Made by a program: the position numbers and the translations under genes. Shown here piece by piece: positions 55,819 to 64,000 of a DNA stretch of 64,000 nucleotides. The notes under the pieces were generated by a model, which did no database searches, had not been told where the DNA came from, and was given only the letters and a program-made list of their open reading frames with translations. Each line of letters begins with the position of its first letter. The first letter of the stretch is position 1. Source of the DNA: Roridomyces roridus (Eukaryota; Basidiomycota; Agaricomycetes; Agaricales; Mycenaceae); assembly GCA_029378245.1 (NCBI GenBank), contig JARKIF010000016.1, positions 1,054,001 to 1,118,000 on the forward strand. The letters run 5' to 3'.

Positions 55819-57083
55819 ATGCTGTCGTCCAGAGGAGTCGCACTCGTTACTGGCGCTGGTACGTCTGTCGTCCCGAGCCAGGCTCAGCCCGCGGCATCGG
55901 GAAAGCCATCACATCCCGGCTCGCCGCGGACGGTTTCGTCGTCGCCGTCAACGACGTGTCAGGTCAATGCCAGGAGCTAAGGGGCGTTGCGCAGCTCCTG
56001 AAGACCAAAGGACCGGCCAGCTCAATGCATGTTGCCGACGTTTCGCAGGAGCAGCAGGTGAAAGGTATGATTGAAGAGGTGGTGGACAGACATGGGAGTC
56101 TCGATGTCGTGCGTGTGCTTTCACATCCATGCGGACGATATGAGCAAGTACTGATTGCATACTTATAGATGATGGCCAATGCGGGGATTACTATGGCTCG
56201 AAAGCCGCCGACACAGATTGCTGAAGGTGCCGTTTCAAGTTCATTGAAAGTGTTTTAGCCGGGCTAATTCCACTCCTGGTAGTTTCGGCAGAAGACTGGG
56301 ACCGCACGATTGATATGACATTGTGAATGCGCGGGGCACGTTTCTTTGCTACAAGTATGTTTCTTGAGACTAACAATGCCAACGTGTTGCGTTCAAGGAA
56401 TAGCAACTGACTGGCCGTGTACGGCGTCCAAGTTCGCTGTGAGAGGGCTTGCTCAGTCCGCGGGTAAGTGGAATTTTGTTGATCGATGTCATGTTGAGAC
56501 CTGGAATCGCCGTAAGCGTTGGAATTTGGCCAGCATGGTATAGGAAATCTTCCCAACGCTCTGCAAGCTCACCTTGAACTCCGATTGCAGGCATCACGGT
56601 CAACGCTTATGCACCTGGAGTCGTTGAAACTCCCATGCGTACGTCCAATTTCTCTTGCCAACTGAATTCCAATTTGGGCCCGCAGCCCGATTAGTACCAA
56701 ATGCGGGAAAAAAATGAAGAGGAGACGGAACAGATCGTAAGTGAGCAGAATTCCTGCGCCAGTCGCTGATCGGCAACCGCTTGCAGTGGAAGGAAATGTT
56801 GCCCCTCGAAGTCATTGGGTAGGTTTTGAATTTTAGACATCTACGTATTTTCTCATCCTTTGCTCAGGGCCCCTGAAGATATAGCGAGCCTCGTCTCGTT
56901 CATTGCTTCCAAGGAGTCTCAGTTCATCACCGGTGCGTAACTGGCATTGCCAGCTGTTATTCAGATTTTCAACCTTGGGCAGACAGGACAAAGTGTTAGC
57001 CCTCAAGCCTCGCTCATATGGTTGCACTACATTCACCTTTTTAACAACAGATTTCAATCAACGGTGGTATCTTTTTCGATTGA
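55819..57083 (+). pseudogene. SDR pseudogene, unit 2
   Basis: ATGCTGTCGTCC.. opens with VALVTGAG and, after a 23-nt remnant too short to splice, SARGIGKAITSRLAADGF, so the NAD(P)-binding Gly motif is present here. ADVSQEQQVKGM, MMANAGITMARK, SAEDWDRTID, YTASKFAVRGLAQSA, GITVNAYAPGVVETPM, SLVSFIASKESQFITG and SINGGIFFD (TGA at 57081) follow. An 8-nt insertion after DRTID breaks the frame, and the GRGGRIIG exon found in unit 1 is largely deleted. Not functional. Confidence 0.8.
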
Positions 57084-58350
57084 GTCCGAGTGACTGTAGT
57101 CTCGAGCTGTCGTCCAAGTCCCAGGCGCACTGGGATGCCAGCGAGAAAATCAACCTGGAGCTAGTTCATGTTGACCGAATGCCAAAGCGTTGAGCTTCGA
57201 CGTTTCAACCAATCCGAGGAACAGGCAGCATCTGCCACCTGTTGAAAGGCTCATGGTTTCGAAGCTGTCCTTTTTGGCAGTGCGCCTTGAGTGCGCCTAT
57301 TGTATATTGATAGATTGAAACTCTCAACATCGCAGACAGTGAGTGTCCTACATCGAGATGTATTCAGGGTTTTCAACTTTCTCATTCGACATGCGCGGTA
57401 CACATCAGCTGTCGAGCTCAACATTGGAACCAAGTTCATCAATCGACGGATAATATCACCGATGTCAAGTGCTGCTCACGACTTGATGGCCGTTCTTGGA
57501 GTGAGCTTGTTCGATTCAAGGCTTGGTCATAATCGAGTTTGTCAATGTCGGCTTTTTTTTGCTGTCTGGTCGAATCGAGAACCCGACCACGTCCAGATCC
57601 AGTTTCCTCCAAGTTGGTGAGGAGCTTCGACGCCGAACCAGGCAAGGATGCGGCTATTGGCTGAAGCGTCCGGAGGGCAACGAATATTTGCTGCACTGAA
57701 GTGCCGGCGACAAATTCAACCCGGAGCTTGTCTGAATCCATGTCATTCGCCGAATGTTGAACTCTGAGACAACATTGAACTCACGAATGTTGAATTTTGA
57801 ACCAACGTTGAACTCGAACCGCTCTAGATCACTAATGGATCTGGGAATGTATGCACCCATCCTTGGCGCTCAGCGTTGAACTGTCGACGCTCGTTCGAAT
57901 CGGGCCTGAGCTTTGGGGGCTAGGAATGATTTTCTTTTTCTGCAAGGCGCCCACTGGCATCCTCATAGCCTGACACTCCGCCTCCGTAACAGAGTTCAAA
58001 AACCAGGTCCGTTGATCACACAGAGCCGTCGTAAGCTGTCCATATGATGAAGATGCTTTTGTTGCCCTCACTCAAAGTCAACCTCAAGTTCCTTTGCTTC
58101 GCTTTGATTTTCGAATCCGGAAGGAAAAGGACTTTATATTCAGGTTTCAGTGGATACAAAGTGAGTGCACCACGAGAAAAACAAGTAGCGAGCAAACCCT
58201 CACGACTTGACACTCGTTCTTGAAGTGGCCTTGTTCGATTCAAGGCCTCGACATATGCAGACAGGTACTTTTTTGTTCGGTCGATTCAAGGTCGTCATCA
58301 CATAATTCTCTTTCCTTTCGGCAGCAATTCCGCCATTCCAATTTTCCTCA
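57084..58350. other. Non-coding stretch between SDR pseudogene and GPAT, unit 2
   Basis: A block beginning CACGACTTGA with CTTGTTCGATTCAAGGC occurs twice (57476..57560 and 58199..58300), so part of this interval is a local duplication. No supported gene. Confidence 0.45.
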
Positions 58351-60953
58351 TTACCGCAAGTGAGTAGCCTTGATATGTACAATATTGAGAACAACTGCAT
58401 GTATGTACGAGTTTTCATGCAAACGCAAAGAATAAACGAGAAAAGAAAAGTCTAAGCACCCCACACCCCAGACACTACTACCGCTTGCCCCCATCCGGCG
58501 TCGACATCTTGAGCCTCTGCAAATCAGCATACGAACTATTCCGACTCCTCGGCGCACTCCCCGGTGCACTCCCCCCTCCCCCTCCCCCTCCCCCTCCCCC
58601 TCCCCCTCCCCCTCCCCCCCTCCCCCTGCTCCTCCACCCAGCATCGCAGTAAGCCCAGGAATAAACCCAATAACATCCTCATAATCCCCTCCATCGTCCT
58701 CACCCTCATGTTCATTCGTCCCATTGTTGGCGGAGGAATGGAAACCAAAGAGCCGTTCGTCGAGCCAGGTCATGGGGTGCGTGAGCCCCAGGCCCTGTGC
58801 GTCGACGGCTCCTGTGCTGCTCTTGCGGCGCCACAAACCGGGCGTGCCGCTCGATGGCGGGACGCTCGAGGATGGAACGAGGATTCTCCACTATGTAGAC
58901 CAAGTTGAGTATGTTTCATCCTCAAAACAAACGAAAAAAGGCAAACCTCATTAAAGTCCTCGTAAAGATTCGGCCCAAAGTCATTTATGAGCTCGGACAC
59001 TTCGTTGGATAGGTGGACACGCATCGCCTTGAGTTTATCGAGCGAGCGTTGGTTGCCCGGAATGAGCGCAGCGATCAAAGGAGGGAGCGACCTGCGCATG
59101 TTCAACACCAACAGCAAACAATAAAACAATTAAAACTCACTTCAAAACGTCCATACCCGCCTCACCAAATTTGAGCGCCGCATAGCTCATCAACGGTACA
59201 CCAAAGAGAACCATCACAGGCGCGATAAACCGCCATTTGAGCGGAGCGTTGGCGCGGATCGCAAGGAGCGTGCCGATGATCGCGTAGAAAAAGTATAGCA
59301 CAGGGGCAACGCCGAGCGAAATAAGCACTTTCCACGTTGCGAGCACGTCCCTTGCGGCAATCTTGACGCGTGAAGCGGCGAGGGCCTCTGTTTCAAAGCT
59401 CAAGTCAAATAAGCGCACGAAAAGAGTGAAAACGAACGAACCTTTGGCTTTCTTTCGCGAGATGATAGACGCCAGGATAAAGATCGGGCTATTCAACACG
59501 ACACCTGGGAACGCGAATGTCGTCCAAACCGCAAGCAAACCGATTCGATACGTCAGCAAGGCGAGCACCTTCCACGTCGCACGTTGCGCTCGAGGAACCT
59601 ATAAATATTCAACACCGTTACCTCTACATCCGAACATGTAAACAAACCTGGTGATCGCGCAGCCCCATATCACGCACGAGCCTATTGTACTTGAGGACGT
59701 CTTTACGAAGTTTCTGCACCCGTGGCAGGTCCTTGAAGTGCTCGTACCCCTCCAGCAGCCGGCGGTTCAACTCGACGACCTGGCCCAGAGTGAGATGCTG
59801 TCCCGGGGTCTTGTAAAGCCAGCGAACGGCTTGTATGAGCTAAATTTCGTTAGCCTCAGACGTCACACAAGCGAAACAGAAACTAACCATGAGCGTCTCA
59901 TAGTCGGGTGCGCGGACGGTGACGGTCTTGAGCGCATTGAAAATCAACTCGAGGAATTTCTGAACGGCCTCGCGCTTCTGTCCGCCACCCTTTTTGAACA
60001 TTTGGACCAGCTCCGGAGGCATGTCCAGCGCTTGACCGAATTCGACGACAGCACGGGATCGGAATTTGTGCGCATGAAAGTAGGAAAGACCATAGGGGAC
60101 GATTTTAACCTGCAGTTTGGGATCGTTGGCCATGGCGCCGAGTGCCATGATAGATACACCAGCTTTGAGAGGGAGCAGGTCGGTTCGGTCATGGCTTCCG
60201 CCTGCGAATAGTTGAGCGTCATGAATGACACAGTACACCGCGACGCACCTTCGGGGAAAATGCCAATACTTCCGTCCCGGTTCAGGCAGTCGTATACGTG
60301 TCGGTACATTTCCTGCTGGTCGACAAACGGCAGTTTCCGGAACTCAACGGCGCCAGCCTCGGTGAATTTATCGGTAATCTTCTCCTCCGTCGTGTTAAAC
60401 TCTTTCTTGATCTTGAGCTCCGTGTCTGAAATAATCTCCAGCACCTCCGCGGAAGCACTGCCCAGGGATTTAGGCAACATGACTTGCATGCGTGGCTTAA
60501 AGTCGGAGGTGAAACACGTCCCTTCGCCGATGACCTTGCACGGATCGTCGGGGGATAGCCGGATGAGACCAGTGCCCGGTTTGGCCGAGTCTGCGGCGCG
60601 CTCGACGGGGACTGCAGCGAGAATGAGAGTCTGAGAATGAAGAATTGGTCGGCCACATACTGCTGTTAATCAAGCGGGCCCAGAATCCAATGAACTTTCT
60701 CGTCATGCTCGACGCAGCGACAAGGAACTGCACACGACGACCGCTCTCCTTGTACACCTCCAACCCGAGCAACAGATCCAAGAACTGCAAAAATGACGTC
60801 AATTCAAAAGACTGAGACCGCCCAACAAGGGCGCACCTGGTTATGGTGCGGAGCGCCGTCGAAGATGACGGGGCCGTCTTTCGGGATATTGTACGACCCT
60901 CTGGACCTTATTTCACGGAAGAAGATGCCAGTGACAATCCTCCAGAAGAGCAT
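58351..60953 (-). CDS. Glycerol-3-phosphate O-acyltransferase, Sct1/Gpt2 type, unit 2
   Basis: Nine exons (60837..60953, 60661..60784, 60249..60611, 59888..60201, 59648..59839, 59442..59598, 59141..59387, 58947..59091, 58351..58890) join in phase to 732 aa in the raw frame. It catalyses the first acylation in glycerolipid synthesis at the ER. The HxxxxD box is HHNQFLD across the first intron; then FPEGGSHDRTDLLPLKAGVS and YETLM. Late hydrophobic segments (LLTYRIGLLAVW, LISLGVAPVLYFFYAIIGTL, FIAPVMVLFGVPLMS) anchor it. Near the C-terminus a GGGGAG hexamer run leads the raw frame past a likely native end: one base shifted, the frame reads SSYADLQRLKMSTPDGGKR and stops at 58478..58480. The catalytic part is unaffected. 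The N-terminus could start further upstream. Confidence 0.85.
58571..58627 (+). repeat. (CCCCTC)n microsatellite in the GPAT last exon
   Basis: About nine near-perfect hexamers, encoding Gly-Glu repeats on the minus strand. A one-base length change here switches the C-terminal frame. Confidence 0.9.
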
Positions 60954-61340
60954 TACAGAGGCATGGGACAAGTCCGAGGTCCGCCGACTTTTTGGAAGAC
61001 ATGACTGGTCGTTACGGCGGGCGACGCGCGCGAAGAAGTGGGTGGTTCGAGAAGGCGCGAGGCTGCAGCGAGAGAGAGGCGGAGAGAAGGGCGTTGGGGA
61101 GAAGCGGAAGCGGCGGCAAGTGATCACGTCACTCCCCAAACGCCACCGCGCGCTCGACGGGATTCGGATCGATTCGAATCCTTTTGTTTCCGTCAAGCTT
61201 CTTTGCGTTCTTTTGTCTTTGGGGCGTATGAAAATGGACGTCGAGACGCTCAAAAGAAAGCACGAAGGCACTGTCTCTGCCCCGCAATCATCTGCAGTAC
61301 TGCCTCTGTCCTACCTCTCGGACCCTCTCTAGATCTGGTC
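60954..61340. promoter_or_regulatory. Shared promoter between GPAT (-) and first gene (+), unit 2/3 junction
   Basis: About 390 bp between the two ATGs, with GGATTCGGATCGATTCGAAT near 61159 conserved at 35128 and, with one change, at 17333. This is the segment that carries the transposon nest at the unit 1/2 junction and the empty insertion site here (61222). Confidence 0.6.
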
Positions 61341-62166
61341 ATGTCGTACCCCCGCTAACCCGTCTCCACCGCCGACGACCAAACTCGTTGAGCTCCCATC
61401 AGCGGACGCAGCTCCGTCGTACGACGCAGAAACTGGGAAGGATTTTGGGGAGGACGCCTGCGCTTATCGAGGAGTCGGATGAGATGTCTTCCACGCGTGC
61501 GTTTGCTCTTTTTTCTTCTACATTATGTATTGAATCTTGACACCGATCCCTTTAGTCCCATTGCAACTCCAACGCCTCGCAGTACCTCTACACGTGCAGC
61601 TCTCCTCGGTCTACGACGACGGTACCGCGGTCAACCGATACCCATCCCGTTCCTCCTCCGACTCAGATTCTGGGCTCTCCTCCTCCTCGTCGTCGTCGGA
61701 TTCACATCGACGTCCGAGATCGGTGCATCAGAACGCAGAGACGTACCCCAAAGTCGAGCGCCCGTTCTTGCGTATCGCGGTGGGCGGCAAAAAATCGTCC
61801 AAGCAGGATTCGACGACTATGACTCCACAGTCCCCGCCAGGGTACGGCCCGCGCCACACGAGCTTCACGATCCCAGCCTCCCGCGCCCCCGCCTCGTTTA
61901 ATGCCATCCCTCCGCCTCCTCCCAGTCCATACGGCGGCTCAGCTGCAGGAGCAGACCCGTATCACCCCTCCACGACGAGTGCGAGGCGTCACAAGATGGA
62001 TAGGCTGCGGAGGACACTGGGCGAAGGCGTGCCTCTCGACCTCGTGTTCCGTGAGGAGGAACAGGTGCAGGACAGGGAGAGGTACGGCACGCCTGTGCCG
62101 ACCTACCCTCATGGAGCGCCTCCCCAGGCGCGTCGCCAGAAGAGGGTTCCGGTGCCTTTTGCATGA
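61341..62166 (+). pseudogene. Ser/Pro-rich protein gene, unit 3, broken first exon
   Basis: The ATG corresponding to units 1 and 2 (61341) is followed by MSYPR and TAA, because 2 bp are missing and bases changed. A further A is inserted at about 61381, so the frame does not recover (net -1). Exon 2 (61556..62166) is fully open and encodes the conserved RHKMDRLRRTLGEGVPLDLV end. Either the gene is dead or a different start is used; an upstream in-frame start was not found. Confidence 0.7.
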
Positions 62167-62666
62167 TGCATGCTTTCGAATGACCATGACTCTTGATACA
62201 CGCCTCTTTCCATCTTTCGCTCCTTTTGTATCACTCACTCGCTCGCTTCACAAAACGATGCCACGACCCTCATCCCATACCCTACTATCTCTGCATTGTA
62301 TTCGTTCCGCCTTTTCCTCATTTGCTGTACAACTTCTCTCGAGTAGCAGTGCTTCTCCTCTAGTGTATCTATCTTGTACTTTGTGTAGACACGGTCGAAT
62401 GACAGATGTATTTGCTTGCTTTCTGCAGGAGATGGAGCACTCGCACGAAACAGTTGTCGAGCTTGCATCGTGGTGGAAGAGGAAATGGCCTTGCTACTTA
62501 TTCGACGCATTACAGAAGCGAACCTGGAAGCAAGCCTCGTCGTTCTCAAGAATTCATTGGAAAGAACACACTTGGTGGATTGCAGAATTTGTACATTTGA
62601 CTTTGCTTCTACTACATACAGAGACTCAGAAAAGGACGAGACCATACGAGGCGCGCAGCGCGTAGA

Positions 62667-63274
62667 CTACTTGTTGAGCTCCGTCTTGGCCTTGCCGGCG
62701 GTCTCCTGCGCGTTGCCTGTGAGAATTGAGTTAGCGTGTGCGTAGATGGAATGCGGAAGGAGGGAGGAGGAGGAGGGAGAGGGGGACGCGATGGGAGAAG
62801 GGACGCGATGGGAGGAGGGTAGAGGAAGAAGAAAGAAGAAAGACACGTACCCGAAGCCTGCTGCGACTTGTCGCCCGTAACAGCGCCAACGACAGAGTCG
62901 AATTTGCCTTGGACGCGGTCGGCCGCGCCCTCTGCGTACCCCTTGGCCTTGGCGGCTTTGATCTCGCCCTCGCCCTGTGGAGGATGGTTAGCCATGTTCG
63001 TCCACGAGGTAAAGGAGAGGGAAGAGAAGAAAGAAAGAGACACTCACTTTGGCGTGCTCCTCTTTCCCGCTGGTTTGCCACGACGTCGCGCCGGTCGCGT
63101 TGCCAATCTGAAGGAAGAGATGAGAAGATGGAGAGACGCGGCGAGAAGGGAGACATACGGCTTCGACGACGTTGCCCTTGACGCTGTGGTACTGGCCGGA
63201 GGTCTGGCTAGAGGAGACGTGAGTATGCGTGTGGAAGGGCGAGGAGACGCGTCGTCGTACTTGGGTTCGGACAT
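62667..63274 (-). CDS. Hmp1/CsbD-like DNA-recognition protein, unit 3
   Basis: Exons 63249..63274, 63159..63207, 63048..63107, 62851..62974 and 62667..62716 give 102 aa, identical to the unit 1 protein. Introns are near-identical too; the last one differs by a small rearrangement near 62760..62800. The frame and splice sites are intact. Confidence 0.85.
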
Positions 63275-63369
63275 GGTTATGAGAGGTTGGTTTGGGTGTA
63301 TGAGGATGAGGAGATGGTGGTGGGAGGGAAGAAAGAGGCGAATGGAGGACGCGTCGAATTTGGGCTGGA

Positions 63370-63376
63370 TTTTATA
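63370..63376 (-). promoter_or_regulatory. TATA box of Hmp1-like gene, unit 3
   Basis: TATAAAA on the minus strand, 96 nt upstream of the ATG. Confidence 0.55.
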
Positions 63377-64000
63377 GGCTGCTCTGGGCGATGACACATT
63401 TATTAAATTTTGGCTTTTTGGGTGACAGCCAACAGCGGATGTGAGTAATGTCGGGAAGCGAGGAAAGGGGTTCTTTGGGCTAGAAGATCATCGACGAAAC
63501 GCCTGCCCCGCGCCTCGACCAGCGTGTTTCTTGATATCTCCACGAGGGACAAGAAATCGCAGGTTCTGAATCGTTTGAATCTTCAACGCGCAGGAGATTC
63601 GGAATGCTCCATGTCCGGGATGAAGTTCGGCCTCCAAAATCTTCATTTCCAGTATTCGAATTGCTTTCAAGCCTTCGGATTGTTCGTATCTGGCTTTGCA
63701 ACCGACGAAAAGCGCCAACTGAGGCCTGAGGACGGTGTGGTGGGCAGTGGTGGGCAGCGTGGCGCCGGCCGGGCAATCAAAAGTGATCCGAATCACTGCC
63801 TCTCTTGCTCTCAACCAAACTCCCAACTGGCTTCCGACAATCGGAGTTCTCTCGCCGTCGGAATTTTCTCTCTCCGTCGGAATTTCTTTCACGCCGTTGG
63901 AATTCTCATTCAACAGCTTTCTTGCCGCGGCTATCACTCATCTTGTGCATGAACAGCTTCCCGTGACGGCCGCAGCGCCCTGCGCAGTGATCCATTTTCG
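63377..64000. other. Bidirectional promoter region of Hmp1-like and FAD oxidase genes, unit 3
   Basis: Matches 19529..20155. Near 63850 it carries the unit 2 version of a short CT-rich stretch instead of the unit 1 version. No coding exon of the oxidase falls inside the window. Confidence 0.5.

Larger units (their letters stand above)
41535..61200. repeat. Tandem segmental duplication, unit 2
   Basis: Same gene order as unit 1. It is the only unit in the window with both an open NLR and a full-length GPAT. Confidence 0.92.
61201..64000. repeat. Tandem segmental duplication, unit 3 (cut by window end)
   Basis: First gene and Hmp1-like gene are present; the FAD oxidase would begin about 100 bp beyond the window end. 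From about 62160 to 63840 it is almost identical to unit 1, while its start is closer to unit 2. Confidence 0.92.

Noticed and set aside
55819..57083. Unit 2 SDR as a functional gene
   Set aside because: The first intron would be 23 nt, an 8-nt insertion breaks the frame after DRTID, and a conserved exon is missing.
1..64000. tRNA and rRNA genes
   Set aside because: I looked for B-box-like GGTTCGA.. with a plausible A-box and acceptor pairing; hits such as 26640 and 27205 lie in the GC-rich TIR element and do not fold. A covariance-model scan would be decisive.

Overview
The window looks like nuclear DNA of a filamentous basidiomycete, most likely an Agaricomycete. Genes are split by many short introns of about 50 nt with clear GT..AG ends. 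The gene families fit as well: an Hmp1/CsbD-like cruciform-DNA-binding protein, F-box/LRR proteins, a bicovalent-FAD oxidase, an Sct1-type acyltransferase, a NACHT-ankyrin (NLR-like) receptor, and Ty1/copia elements primed by half of the initiator tRNA. I do not name a species. All functions are read from sequence by eye; nothing was searched.

Layout. 1-4333: 3' (right-hand) part of a minus-strand copia element whose Gag-Pol frame is open throughout, sitting in a RING-type gene (4334-4704). 5044-17113: a gene-dense single-copy stretch with a GST-kappa/DsbA-like protein, a frameshifted F-box gene, an Ala/Lys/Glu-rich coiled-coil protein, an F-box-like protein, a conserved unknown, a secreted repeat protein rich in dibasic sites (12739-14538) and a multi-pass membrane protein.

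From about 17335 to the end lies a tandem segmental duplication with three units (17.3-35.2 kb, 41.5-61.2 kb, and 61.2 kb onward, cut by the window end). Each unit has the same order: unknown Ser/Pro-rich protein (+), Hmp1-like (-), FAD oxidase (+), NACHT-ankyrin (-), decayed stretch, SDR pseudogene (+), glycerol-3-phosphate acyltransferase GPAT (-). The copies differ in health. Unit 1 has a frameshifted NLR with 14 ankyrin repeats and a truncated, frameshifted GPAT. Unit 2 has an open NLR with 33 ankyrin repeats and a full GPAT. Unit 3 has a broken first gene. The SDR is broken differently in units 1 and 2.

Between units 1 and 2, in the shared GPAT/first-gene promoter, is a nest of transposons: a 0.6-kb TIR element with a 9-bp target duplication (Mutator-like), a complete copia inserted in its left TIR (5-bp duplication, LTRs identical by eye, one in-frame TGA), and next to it a small TIR element that itself carries another MITE flanked by TA. 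Comparing units also exposes unit-specific TIR insertions at 26.45-27.75 kb, 29.69-30.05 kb and 52.67-53.49 kb.

The most interesting biology is the fast-changing NLR pair with nearly identical ankyrin repeats, the secreted dibasic repeat precursor built from phase-0 exons, and the mosaic relationships among the three units.
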